Assembly (NCBI GenBank): GCA_964386705.1 | Contig: CAYLTY010000009.1 | Coordinates: 10,828 to 74,827 of the forward strand | Source of the DNA: AM-0621 sp964386705 | GTDB lineage: Bacteria; Planctomycetota; Planctomycetia; Planctomycetales; Planctomycetaceae | Length of the DNA stretch: 64,000 nt | Reading direction: 5' to 3' | Part shown: positions 1 to 9,734 of the stretch, piece after piece | Layout: each line of letters begins with the position of its first letter | Position numbering within the stretch: position 1 is the first letter of the stretch | Notes under the pieces: model-generated | The model's input: the letters and a program-made list of their open reading frames with translations, nothing else | What the model was told of the DNA's origin: nothing | Databases searched by the model: none | Program-made: the position numbers and the translations under genes

Positions 1-1
1 C

Positions 2-2932
2 GCCACGGCAGGTGTTAACCGGAAATCAGGCCAGAAGACTCAAGACCCGGACGCACCCAAAACCGCACTGTGGATCACGGATGCCCATTTTCTGCCTGAT
101 GACAAGATGCAGAATCGCTTGAAGAAATGGTTGCCTCTGGGTTTTGCTCGCCAAGGTTTCCACGACGTGAAGTTTCAAGCTGAGGTGATACCCGACAAAT
201 CAACTGCCACGATGAAGTTGCGGCTGATCATTGACGATGAAGGCCCTGTGACGCGGGTCGGAGCCATCACGGTGCGGGGCAACAGTCGCAGTACCGACAA
301 GCAGGTCGTGGACCTGCTGACGCTTGAAGCCGGGCAACCAATTCATGCGGTTCGCATTAGGGAGCTGGAACAGAAGCTGGCTGATTGCGGCCGGTATCTG
401 ATTCACCGCGTCACGGTGGCTCCACCTGATCAAGACGGCGTTGCGAAGGTCTACGTGGACCTGCGGGAAGCGCCACGAGTCCCGCCTTTGAACAAGAAGC
501 TTTCTGAGCAACAGCAGTTGTTGGTAAATGCGGCCCAGTGGATCAACCGCTGGAGAGCATCCGGTGAAGATCTGGTGCTTGAATGCCGCTGGCCATACGC
601 CGCGACAGGCACGGATGAGGCTGATCCATCGAAGGTCGAGGCGTCGCGTTCCTCGAAAGATGTGCACGTTGAAGTCGTTAGCCGAGTTATCGCCAGCGCC
701 GACGCTGTTGTGGCGACACTCGAACATCGTGCTGACGACCGCTCGTTGTTTCGGACTGAAACGCTCGCGAAAGGTGGCGAAATCCGATTGTGGAGTTCGA
801 AGCGGCAACTGACTGGCAAAATCCCGACGCGAATGGCGTTGCATACGCATATTCGCCTCGAGGGCATAGCATCAAACCTGGTCGGGACCGAACGTCACAT
901 GTCATTTGGCTTCAACTACACCAGTAACGATCACGAAGAGTGTAGCTTTGACTTGTCGATTGAGCCGAGCGCGCTTCTCACTGCCAGCACGATGAATGTT
1001 AGAGAACTCGATGGCGATCTGGTTGAGTTCTCTACTGATAATTGGAGTGGGGATGGATCGGTCGCGATCTTTACAGTGCATCGCCCATCTGGCCGACCTC
1101 GCCTGGTGAGTATTACGACGCAGAATGAGACCTCCACGCTCTCGTTCCGTCCGAACGCACTACGAGACACGCTTCATGTCATTCAGCAACAAGCTGCGGG
1201 GATGCGGAAATTACCGGAGGATGAACTCACGTGGTTGGATACCGGGGAGATCCTGAGCGACGTCGTAGTGCCGTATTTTGATATTCCCTACCTGAACGCG
1301 GACCAACGCACTTTCGCGCGGGCCTGGTTGTCGACGTTGGACTTGTCATTCGTCAAAGAGGAGTTGCAGGGCAATCGCGAAAGTCTGCGAAACGAGTCGC
1401 TGTTTGGTGGCTTTTTCGGCCAGATGATGGCTGGACTGATCTTTAAGGGGCTTGATCAATCCGCAAAGAGCGACGCTGCGCCCGAGGTAATACGCCCTTG
1501 GATTGTGGCAGCTCAAGCACTTTCCTCTTTGACGGGCGCAGATCCGCTGATTGTGGACAGCGCGGCAGGTGAGCTCACCCTCGCGGAGAGCCCCGAGCCG
1601 TTTGTGAAGGCGATGGCCTCGACTGGTGCAGACCGTGCCCGTCTGGCGGACTTGCTCTACGAGAGAATTACGCATAGCAAAGGCTATGGTCCACTGACTG
1701 GCTGGGCTGCCGCCAACAGCCCCGTCATTACAACGCTGGGATTGCAGAAACGCTTTGCCGTTGAAGCGCTGCACGCCGCGCCAAAGTTTTCTGAGGAACT
1801 CGGAGTTTTACTGGCTCCAGAGACCAGCTCTCGGGCTGTGGCGCTGGCTTTACTTGACCAGTTACGGGTGTTGACGCCCGAGGCTCGTGAGTCGCTGCCG
1901 CGCGCCCTGTCCCTTTCGGAAGTACAGGCTGCTCAACTGAAGCTGCTCTGGCCACTACTCGATAGTATGAAAGCGAAGTCCAGCAGCGATCTGCTACCGA
2001 TCCTGCTGACGACGTACTGGGAGACCACTCTGCGGTCGGCAGTCGTCGAGTCGCTGGAGAACGTCATCTTGGAAGGAGTCGCTCCTGAGAAACAGCATGA
2101 CGCATTATTGGCGATCGCGAAGCCATACATCGAAGCACGCAATCCGGTGGCGACGCGTTTCTGGCTGGATCGCGCTGAGCGTCGCCTTGAAAATCACGTT
2201 CGCGCGAGCGAGACCAGGCCTGGTCAACGGGAGAGAGTCCATGCCATCGAACTCGAAGCAAGACCGATATTATGGGGGCTTCGCGGGGGGGTGGAGTACG
2301 CGGAAGGCAATTTCAAGGCGTCTCGTGCTGCTTACCTCAACTGCATAGATTACCTGCGGCAGCAGTTGAACTCGTTGGGAGATGGCCCGAGTGTCGATGG
2401 ATTTCTAGGCTCGCTGACTCGACGAGGTAAGATCGTGCGGCGACTGTCAATTACATACTCAGCGCTTTCGGGTGTCGAATGGGAACTCGCCGGGCGGGAA
2501 GCGGCTCTGCAGGCAGCTGCGCATGCTGAGCAACTGATTGACACCCTGTCAGAAGCCGCTGAAATCGAGACGGCCGATGTGGACCTCGCTCTGCCGATCT
2601 GCCATCAGTCGAGATACTGGTCGTGTGCTGATAAGGACGGTTCACGCGATGCTGAGCGAGCGATGACGCTCGCAAAGAAGGCGCTAAATGCGGGTGGTGA
2701 GCAGCACGTCGAAGCCTTGGATGCTTATGCCTGCGCTCTCGCTGCCACCGGAAACTTCGCAGAAGCTGACATAGTCATTGCGAAGGCGGCGAAGTATGCA
2801 ACGGGCCGCCATGTGCGGTTCATTGCTACACGACAACGGCACCTCACCGCTCGAAAAATGCCGGTCAAAATCGAGCGTCGACAGATTGAGGAAACACTCG
2901 CTGCAGAGGAACCGGTGAAGGCCCGGCGATAA
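2..2932 (+). CDS. POTRA-like / TPR-like large protein, 5'-truncated by the window edge
   Basis: The reading frame is open from base 2, with in-frame codons before the first ATG at 107, so the gene almost certainly starts outside the window and 107 is an internal Met. The N-terminal part resembles paired POTRA modules of outer-membrane assembly proteins: short beta-alpha-alpha-beta units containing 'VGAITVRGN' followed by a helix-rich stretch ending 'YLIHRVTV'. No C-terminal beta-barrel follows. The middle is unrecognised, and the last 250 residues are helical and TPR-like (Ala-rich, with 'EYAEGNFKASRAAYLNC'). It converges with the RTX gene across a 52-base gap. The POTRA call rests on pattern only; the role is unknown, possibly an envelope-associated scaffold. 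Confidence 0.55.
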   Translation, partial: ATAGVNRKSGQKTQDPDAPKTALWITDAHFLPDDKMQNRLKKWLPLGFARQGFHDVKFQAEVIPDKSTATMKLRLIIDDEGPVTRVGAITVRGNSRSTDKQVVDLLTLEAGQPIHAVRIRELEQKLADCGRYLIHRVTVAPPDQDGVAKVYVDLREAPRVPPLNKKLSEQQQLLVNAAQWINRWRASGEDLVLECRWPYAATGTDEADPSKVEASRSSKDVHVEVVSRVIASADAVVATLEHRADDRSLFRTETLAKGGEIRLWSSKRQLTGKIPTRMALHTHIRLEGIASNLVGTERHMSFGFNYTSNDHEECSFDLSIEPSALLTASTMNVRELDGDLVEFSTDNWSGDGSVAIFTVHRPSGRPRLVSITTQNETSTLSFRPNALRDTLHVIQQQAAGMRKLPEDELTWLDTGEILSDVVVPYFDIPYLNADQRTFARAWLSTLDLSFVKEELQGNRESLRNESLFGGFFGQMMAGLIFKGLDQSAKSDAAPEVIRPWIVAAQALSSLTGADPLIVDSAAGELTLAESPEPFVKAMASTGADRARLADLLYERITHSKGYGPLTGWAAANSPVITTLGLQKRFAVEALHAAPKFSEELGVLLAPETSSRAVALALLDQLRVLTPEARESLPRALSLSEVQAAQLKLLWPLLDSMKAKSSSDLLPILLTTYWETTLRSAVVESLENVILEGVAPEKQHDALLAIAKPYIEARNPVATRFWLDRAERRLENHVRASETRPGQRERVHAIELEARPILWGLRGGVEYAEGNFKASRAAYLNCIDYLRQQLNSLGDGPSVDGFLGSLTRRGKIVRRLSITYSALSGVEWELAGREAALQAAAHAEQLIDTLSEAAEIETADVDLALPICHQSRYWSCADKDGSRDAERAMTLAKKALNAGGEQHVEALDAYACALAATGNFAEADIVIAKAAKYATGRHVRFIATRQRHLTARKMPVKIERRQIEETLAAEEPVKARR

Positions 2933-2984
2933 GGCGCCCGGAGAAGCTGCTGGGCCTCTCGTTACAGCTCATCGAGCTGGCGTC

Positions 2985-5900
2985 TTAAAGCGCGTCCACC
3001 CAAGTGGGGACGAGCGAGAAGAAATCCGACACTAACGTGGCACCGGCACCAGTGACTTTGGTGTCTGCGGAATCATTTTCAAGGACATCTGAGCCGACGC
3101 CGCCATTGAGAGAATCAACACCATCACTGCCTGCGACAGTGGAATCGTTGCGGCTACCGCCACTCAACGAATCAGCACCAGAACCGCCGAGTAAGGTGTC
3201 ATTGCCGGCGGCGCCCAGCAGGATAACCGGAATGGATGCCAGGCTGGCATCCAACTTGTTCGCACCGGCTCCGCCAATCAAAACGATACGCTCAATCGTG
3301 GTCGGAGTATCGGTTCCAGTCGCGGATGATGTAATTGTCACGCCGTTTACGGTGAAGTCCGCGTTTGCCTTCTCGATGATATAGTCCGTCCCCGCGCCGC
3401 CATCGAGGACATCGCCACCTGCGCCGCCTGAGAGTACGTCGTCACCATCGCCGCCGGTGATGCCATCTGCTTTGGATCCACCCAAGAGGGTGTCGTTGCC
3501 CGCAGCGCCTGCCAGAAAAACGGCAACCGTCGCTTGACGTGCATCGAAAAAGTTATCCGCTGCTCCGCCGCTGACCTGGATGCGTTCGACAGCAACGACA
3601 GAATCGGTACCGAAGCTCGGCGTGCTGAGTGTGCTGCCCACGATCGTCAGATTAGTGTCGAAGACTTCGTTGATACGATCAAAGTCGGCGCCGCCATCCA
3701 GCGTGTCGCTGCCCAAGTCACCTTGCAGTGTGTCTGCACCAGTTCCGCCCGTCAGTGAGTCGGCACCGACGGCTCCGATCAGCGAATCCGCCCCATCACC
3801 ACCGTCCAAATCATCGTCGCCTTGCAGCCCAAAGAGGCGGTCGTCTCCGGCTTCGCCGAACAAGAGATCCCTGAGGCCACCACCTTGCAAGGTGTCATTG
3901 CCTTCGTTTCCAAACAGTTGATTGACGCCGTCTTGTCCGCTCAAGAAATCGTTGCCGACATTCCCGGAGAGCGTGTCATGACCAGCACCTCCAATCAGGA
4001 TGTCGTTATCGGCGTCTCCAACAATTGAATCGTTGCCGTTCTGGCCGTTGAGATTGTCAGCTCCTGCACCACCGCTGATGGTGTCATTGCCGCTACCCGA
4101 AAAGACTGAATCGCTGCCGCCGCCACCCAGGATCGAATCTGCTCCCGTCAGAGTGAATATCATGTCCGCACCGGCAGTCCCCACGATGACATCGTTGCCG
4201 CCGCCGCCGTTGATCGTCGTGACACCTGTGTTGGTGAAACCCGAGGCGTTGATCAGATCACGCATACCACCGCCGGTGATATCGGCCACCTCGAACCCCA
4301 GCAGCGAGTCCGCCGAAAGTGTCCCTGGTCCGACCTTCACGAGGAATGATGAGTTCGTCAGCGTGAGGTTTCGAATCTCGCCGGGCACAAAATCGCTATA
4401 GGCAACGTCGCGGAAGACATCGGTCCCCGCCGCTCCATTCAGCGTGTCATTCCCCTCCCTGGCCGAAAGAGTGTCATTGCCACCTTGGCCGTCGACATAG
4501 TCAGCTTGAGGTCCACCGATGAGCACGTCGTTGCCGCCACCGCCGAACAACGATACGGGAATGTCAGCGCTAGAGGCAGTCATCACGTTGGCCCCACCGC
4601 CACCCAGCAGAATCGCCTTCTCAAAGTTGACAAAGTCGTCGACCTCGCTGCCATCGCCTTGGCCGATCGTCAATTGACTGGATGACAGCGCGAGGTTCGT
4701 CGTCGTGGACTCCATCAGGACGTCCGCAGTGCCATCCCCGCCGTCCAGTAGGTCAAAGCCCGCGCCGCTCGTGATTGTGTCGTTGCCGTTGCCTCCCATG
4801 AGTTGATCGCCCCCCGCACCGCTCACGAGGGAGTCTTGACCGTCATCACCACCCAGCAGGTCGCTGCCGGCGCCGGTCGTCAACGAGTCGTTACCACTTC
4901 CACCAAAGACAGTGACCGGCAAGTTCACTATCGAGGAATCGAAGCGGTCGTTAAGAGGTCCTAACGTCGCTTCCAGTCCGACAGTGACGGACGCCACTGG
5001 AAAGCGGGACTCGGTGGTCGCCATTCCCGGCATCCGAGATGCGACGACATACTCAGAAGTGCCCGTATCCAGCGTTACCAGCAAGTCCAAGGCAACGGAC
5101 GACGGGGCATTAATCAGTATCTTGCCGCCGACCACCGAAGCAGACATCGCGGGGTCTGGCAGGCTTGTATCAAGCACCCACAATTCGTTGCCGTTAATGC
5201 CATCATCGGCTGTAAAGAAGAGTTTATTATTAACTCGAGTCAACTGTTGAGGTCCAAGGCCCATATCTCCCGGTTCAACATCGCTCACCAGTAGCGTTCC
5301 GTCTGAAGTGCCATTGCTGCGCCACAAACCCACTCCGTTCCTGCCGTCATCGGCGTTGACGTAGAGCTTGCCATTCACGGAAGCAAAAAACTGATGCTCG
5401 TCTCTGATATTGCTGAATGCCCCCTGCACACCGGGGAACATGTCTTTGATAACTCCCGTTCCTGCTGCGGTTCCATCGCTCTTAAACAACTCGTTGCCGA
5501 ATTCCCCATCTTCTCCAATGAAAAACAGAGTATTGCCCACCACGGTCAGGAATGTCGGACCGAAGCCTGTAAACCCGACAGCAATGTCTTTGACGAGGAC
5601 CGTTCCTTCAGGTGTGCCATCGCTCTTCCACAACTCATTTCCGCTCACGGGGTTATCTGCAGTGGTACCACCATTCGCCGAGAAGTAGAGCACACCGTTG
5701 AAATCTACCATGTATCTGAGGTCAGATGGCCGTGGCTCGGTGCTACCAGGGAAAAAAGTGGGCCTGATGTCTTTGACTAACACCGTTCCCTCAGGGGTGC
5801 CGTTGCTTTTCCACAATTCCCTGGAATGTTCCGGATCAACCGCCGAGAAAAACAGAGTACCGTTGACGTTCGTTAGCCCGGAGGGCGACGAATCCATCTC

Positions 5901-6701
5901 GCCCGGATAGATGTCCTTGAGCTGTGACACGAGGCCGCTGACAGCATCCACCTTATAGAGCTCGAGTCCCGTGTTCTGATCGGTTGCGACAAAGAATAAG
6001 GTGCCGTCTACATTGGTTAAGGCTTGTGGAAACGAGCTTTCTACTCCCGACGGGTTCTGTTCTTCTTGAGCGATATTGGAAACCCGTACTGTCCCTAACT
6101 CTGTTCCGTCGCTTACCCACAATTCCTTACCAAACTCATCGGAAGCCGAAAAGTAGAGCTTGTTACCTACCGCCGTGAGTTCACTAATCGATGAGATATT
6201 TCCATCCTGCCCAGGGGTGATGTCCTTGACCATGCTGGTACCTCCGGGAGTGCCATCACTCTTCCAGAGTTCGAATCCGTGAATGTCGTCATTGGCGACG
6301 AAGAACAAAGTACCATGCACATTCGTCAGCCCAAACGGCAGGGAACCAAACGGGTTGCTCGGTTCGGCACTGATGTCTTTAACGATCACGGTTCCAGACA
6401 CCGTGCCATCGCTCATCCAAAGCTCTCGTTTCGCTCCCGGCGTGAATGCTGTGAAAAACAGCGTGCCATTGACGTCAGTCAACTCCGCTGGAAACGAGCC
6501 TTCTCCCAGCACGCTATTGATGTTGAGCAATTGGGTCGCGACCGACAGCAACGCTCGATCTTCCAGCCACTCAACCGCCGGTCGCAGATCACTCCGTCTG
6601 CGTGTCGGGCACTGATTGATCCGCCGAGTCCTCGACGCGCTTCGCAGTGCAGACCGATTCAAAAAACGTCGAACGCGGGCGAGCCAATGATTGACAATCA
6701 T
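2985..6701 (-). CDS. ELWxxDGT-repeat plus RTX (hemolysin-type calcium-binding) surface protein
   Basis: This 1238-residue protein starts with a basic stretch and the planctomycete extracellular motif VEWLEDRALLS (residues 43-53), found near the N terminus of many planctomycete exported proteins instead of a classical signal peptide. Residues about 60-530 hold eight or nine ELWxSDGTxxGTxxVKDI repeats, a beta-propeller-like family. From about 590 to 1200 there are many GGxGxDxL nonapeptides typical of RTX calcium-binding beta-rolls, broken by four or so non-repeat inserts of about 60 residues. It is likely exported and calcium-stabilised, and may act in adhesion or as a surface layer (inference). 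Its repetitive coding DNA gives several long antisense open frames, which are shadows. Confidence 0.85.
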   Translation of the reverse strand: MIVNHWLARVRRFLNRSALRSASRTRRINQCPTRRRSDLRPAVEWLEDRALLSVATQLLNINSVLGEGSFPAELTDVNGTLFFTAFTPGAKRELWMSDGTVSGTVIVKDISAEPSNPFGSLPFGLTNVHGTLFFVANDDIHGFELWKSDGTPGGTSMVKDITPGQDGNISSISELTAVGNKLYFSASDEFGKELWVSDGTELGTVRVSNIAQEEQNPSGVESSFPQALTNVDGTLFFVATDQNTGLELYKVDAVSGLVSQLKDIYPGEMDSSPSGLTNVNGTLFFSAVDPEHSRELWKSNGTPEGTVLVKDIRPTFFPGSTEPRPSDLRYMVDFNGVLYFSANGGTTADNPVSGNELWKSDGTPEGTVLVKDIAVGFTGFGPTFLTVVGNTLFFIGEDGEFGNELFKSDGTAAGTGVIKDMFPGVQGAFSNIRDEHQFFASVNGKLYVNADDGRNGVGLWRSNGTSDGTLLVSDVEPGDMGLGPQQLTRVNNKLFFTADDGINGNELWVLDTSLPDPAMSASVVGGKILINAPSSVALDLLVTLDTGTSEYVVASRMPGMATTESRFPVASVTVGLEATLGPLNDRFDSSIVNLPVTVFGGSGNDSLTTGAGSDLLGGDDGQDSLVSGAGGDQLMGGNGNDTITSGAGFDLLDGGDGTADVLMESTTTNLALSSSQLTIGQGDGSEVDDFVNFEKAILLGGGGANVMTASSADIPVSLFGGGGNDVLIGGPQADYVDGQGGNDTLSAREGNDTLNGAAGTDVFRDVAYSDFVPGEIRNLTLTNSSFLVKVGPGTLSADSLLGFEVADITGGGMRDLINASGFTNTGVTTINGGGGNDVIVGTAGADMIFTLTGADSILGGGGSDSVFSGSGNDTISGGAGADNLNGQNGNDSIVGDADNDILIGGAGHDTLSGNVGNDFLSGQDGVNQLFGNEGNDTLQGGGLRDLLFGEAGDDRLFGLQGDDDLDGGDGADSLIGAVGADSLTGGTGADTLQGDLGSDTLDGGADFDRINEVFDTNLTIVGSTLSTPSFGTDSVVAVERIQVSGGAADNFFDARQATVAVFLAGAAGNDTLLGGSKADGITGGDGDDVLSGGAGGDVLDGGAGTDYIIEKANADFTVNGVTITSSATGTDTPTTIERIVLIGGAGANKLDASLASIPVILLGAAGNDTLLGGSGADSLSGGSRNDSTVAGSDGVDSLNGGVGSDVLENDSADTKVTGAGATLVSDFFSLVPTWVDAL

Positions 6702-6789
6702 GAAGATGCCGACCTCACAGGACGTGAATAAATAGAAAGCCCTGATTGCATAACAACTGAGGAAGGTAAGTGAAAGCGCCTGTACGCTT

Positions 6790-9678
6790 TCATCGCGAAG
6801 ATTTCACTTGGTCAAATTCGACAAAGCGATTTTCACTCGGCCACTCTTTGACGGCGCCTGCGGCGGCGTGGAGGAGGGCGTCGAGGTCACGGCTGAGCTG
6901 AGGGGACGCGGGGCTGACTCGAGAATTGAGCAAGGCCACAAAATTCTTACCGTCGTTGCGGCGGATGAGGGTAGTCGCGGTGCCGGAAAGTGAGCCTGTG
7001 TGCCAGTGATTGATTTTGTCTGGACCGACCACACGGTTCTGCCAGCCGAGCGAATAGAAGACATCCAGCGGCTTGTTGTTGGCGTCGTGGCCAGCCAATC
7101 CCGGCGGGCGACCGTACATGAGGTCGATGCTTTGACGGGAAAGAATCTTGCAGTGATCGGGATCGTCGAACGCGGTACCGAAGCGGGCGAGATCCACTGC
7201 GGAAGCGATCCAGCCGCCGTGCGAATCCATCGCCTCCAGGTGCCAGCCGCCGTAGGCCCAGGGTACTTGCTGGCCCAAGTCTGTTTGAAAAACCGATCTT
7301 GCGCTGCCGGGTTGGTAGTAACGGACCTCTTGAGGCGACCGACCTTCCAATCGCGACGCGCCGATGCGCATCGAGCGAATTCCAATCGGCGCCAGCACGT
7401 GCTCTTGCACATATTTTTCATAAGTCGCGCCGGTGAGTTTTTCGATAGCGCGGCCCAGCAGGCAATAACCGAAGTTCGAATACGCGTAGCGCTCGCCGGG
7501 ATCAAAGTCGAGCTTCTGACGGAACATGGCTCGAATGACTTCCTGAGGACCGGCCGGCGCCGGGGTTTCAAACATCTGTGCGAAACGCACTGAGTTGAAC
7601 ATCGCGTCGAAGGACTTGTCTCGATCCCAACCGCCGCGATGTTCCAGCAGGTGCCGAACGGTGATGTCGTTCCAGCGGGTATCAAACGCGGCTCCGGCTA
7701 TCTCAATCTCGGCCTTGTAATCCAGCACTTCGAGGATCTTGTCGTCGAGCTTCAGCTTGCCCTGTTCGATGAGCTGCAGAATCGCGACCGCTGTGACAGG
7801 CTTCGAGATGCTGGCGATACGGAACAGGCTGGTCGGTTCGACCAGTTCACGGGCTCCGATGTCCGCGTAGCCGTAACCACGAGCCAGCATCAACTTACTC
7901 TTGTTAGTTACCGCCAGCGCGAAACCGGGCACGCAATTCTTCTCCATGAACTCCGCGACCTGCTTGTCAAAACTGGCCAAGCGCTCGTCCTGCTTGCCGG
8001 TCGAGACGGCGAACGGTGCCTTGCTCTTCTGATAGCCAGGACCGCGCAGCACTCGTCCCGGACGCTTGCCCGTGAACTTGCCATCCTCCAGCACGAGCGA
8101 GCCATTCACGACAACATGCTTCATACCTTCTGACAGAGCCTTCGGTTGGGCGAAGTTGGCCTTATCAACGATCTTCTCAAAATCGAAGACGCAGATATCC
8201 GCAGCCAAGCCCTCGACGATGCGGCCTCGGTCCTTGGCAAGGACTTCGGCAGCCGCGGCGGAACTCGCCTGAGCCACCGCTTGTTCGAGCGTGATCGCCT
8301 TCATGTCGCGGACGTACTTCGCCAGCAACCGAGGAAACGCGCCGGACGCTCGCGGGTGAGACGTCGACGAGTCTGAGCTGATCGGTCCCACGTCAGTACA
8401 AAACGAAACGAAGTCCTGCCGCATCGCGAGGACTTTGTTGTCCTCCGACATGCTCTGCGGCAAGGCGAACGCACCGGCTTTCACGAGTGCGAAGAACGTG
8501 TTCCACGGATCTTCAGTCTTTGCCTTGGCCATCGCAGCAACACTCTGGCCGACGACATCGCGGTAGCGCGCATCATTGGTTTGCCCGATGACGACTCGAT
8601 CCCAATCGTGACCGACATGCCGGAACCAGTTCTCCCAACCGCTGCTGGATTCCATCTCCTTGCGGATCTCGGCCCGGAACTCGGCATCCTCCAGTCGGCG
8701 CCGGAATGCCTCTCTTCCTGCTGCGAAGTGACGCGGATGGACCAGCGCTGAGATCTCCAGCCCGTTATTGACGTACGGATAGATATCAGCCGCGACATGC
8801 CGACCAGCAGCGCGGGCCGCTTTGATCTTCTCAATCGCCAGCGGCATCTTGGGCCAGTTCTGTTGGCCAGCCGTCTTGAGATGGAAGATGTGCACGGGAG
8901 CATTGCCGAGCCGTCCAATCTCCAAAGCCTCGTCAATCGCTTCGAGAAGCTGATCGCCCTCATTCCGCATGTGCGTGTAGTAGCGGCCACCGTGGTCACC
9001 GGCGACTTTCGCCAGCGCCCCGATTTCTTCTGTCGTTGCGTAAACGGCTGGCGGATAGATCAAGGCCGTTGAAACACCAATGGCACCCGCTTCCATGCCT
9101 TCGCGAACAAGAGCCTGCATCTTGCTGAGCTCATCAGCCGTCGGCCGACGCTCGACATCGCCAATGATCATCTGCCGCACTTGGGAGTGGCCGACTGTCT
9201 GCACCACATTCACCGGCAGACCGTTGAGATCCAGCAACGTGAAGTACTCGGCCATCGTCGTCCAGCCTTGCCGAGTTCCCTCCGCTTTGCTCAGCGGTGC
9301 CGCTGATGCACCCTCGCCCGCGTTGATGGTCGTGATCCCCTGCGTGAGCAGATTCATGGCGTTGCGAGGATCGTCCACCATCGGCGACGCCGTCTGGCCC
9401 ATCATGTCGATGAAGCCCGGAGCGACAATCAAACCCTTGGCATCCAGGACAGTAGTACCAGAGTCCAACTCGAGTTCGCCAATCTTGACGATCTTCCCGT
9501 TGCGAATGCCGACGTCTGAAACAAATCCCGGCTTGCCCGTTCCATCAACGATGCGTCCGCCGCGAATGACGAGATCAAACTTAGGCTCGGCGGCCTGAGC
9601 TTGAGCCATCATCATTCCAACCGCGAGCACCGAAAGTTTTACTCTTGGCCACATGGCAGCCTGGCTTTCTACGAGCAT
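6790..9678 (-). CDS. D-aminoacylase-like amidohydrolase fused to class C beta-lactamase-like serine hydrolase
   Basis: This 962-residue protein has two enzyme domains after a signal peptide (about residues 1-29, ending AQAQA). Residues 34-550 match the N-acyl-D-amino-acid deacylase family: 'LVIRGGRIVDGTG', 'YYTHMRNEG' (H236), 'HIFHLK' (H266) and a C-terminal 'SSDSSTSHPR' loop. The usual metal-binding HxH after 'PGFID' is replaced by MGQ (93-95), and the usual metal-binding Cys of the 'GNCG' loop is also missing, so this is a divergent subfamily. Residues 560-940 are a beta-lactamase/penicillin-binding-protein-like hydrolase with its motifs intact: SISK (623-626), YSN (733-735) and HTG (893-895). 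Both domains act on D-amino-acid or peptidoglycan-type amide bonds, so a role in D-peptide scavenging is plausible (inference). It lies last in a three-gene run, 56 bases after the hydratase gene. Confidence 0.88.
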   Translation of the reverse strand: MLVESQAAMWPRVKLSVLAVGMMMAQAQAAEPKFDLVIRGGRIVDGTGKPGFVSDVGIRNGKIVKIGELELDSGTTVLDAKGLIVAPGFIDMMGQTASPMVDDPRNAMNLLTQGITTINAGEGASAAPLSKAEGTRQGWTTMAEYFTLLDLNGLPVNVVQTVGHSQVRQMIIGDVERRPTADELSKMQALVREGMEAGAIGVSTALIYPPAVYATTEEIGALAKVAGDHGGRYYTHMRNEGDQLLEAIDEALEIGRLGNAPVHIFHLKTAGQQNWPKMPLAIEKIKAARAAGRHVAADIYPYVNNGLEISALVHPRHFAAGREAFRRRLEDAEFRAEIRKEMESSSGWENWFRHVGHDWDRVVIGQTNDARYRDVVGQSVAAMAKAKTEDPWNTFFALVKAGAFALPQSMSEDNKVLAMRQDFVSFCTDVGPISSDSSTSHPRASGAFPRLLAKYVRDMKAITLEQAVAQASSAAAAEVLAKDRGRIVEGLAADICVFDFEKIVDKANFAQPKALSEGMKHVVVNGSLVLEDGKFTGKRPGRVLRGPGYQKSKAPFAVSTGKQDERLASFDKQVAEFMEKNCVPGFALAVTNKSKLMLARGYGYADIGARELVEPTSLFRIASISKPVTAVAILQLIEQGKLKLDDKILEVLDYKAEIEIAGAAFDTRWNDITVRHLLEHRGGWDRDKSFDAMFNSVRFAQMFETPAPAGPQEVIRAMFRQKLDFDPGERYAYSNFGYCLLGRAIEKLTGATYEKYVQEHVLAPIGIRSMRIGASRLEGRSPQEVRYYQPGSARSVFQTDLGQQVPWAYGGWHLEAMDSHGGWIASAVDLARFGTAFDDPDHCKILSRQSIDLMYGRPPGLAGHDANNKPLDVFYSLGWQNRVVGPDKINHWHTGSLSGTATTLIRRNDGKNFVALLNSRVSPASPQLSRDLDALLHAAAGAVKEWPSENRFVEFDQVKSSR

Positions 9679-9734
9679 GCGGGATGCTCAGGACTGAGTT
9701 GAAGTCGCGAGGCGAGAAGCAAAATTACTCGGTC

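Noticed and set aside
3400..4900. Regularly spaced short repeats resembling a CRISPR array
   Set aside because: They are codon-level copies of the RTX nonapeptide in an intact coding frame, with no constant repeat and unique spacer pattern.
3004..6615. Several long plus-strand open frames opposite the RTX gene
   Set aside because: They are Pro/Ser/Val-rich translations of the antisense of GGxGxD repeats, with no ribosome sites or family features.
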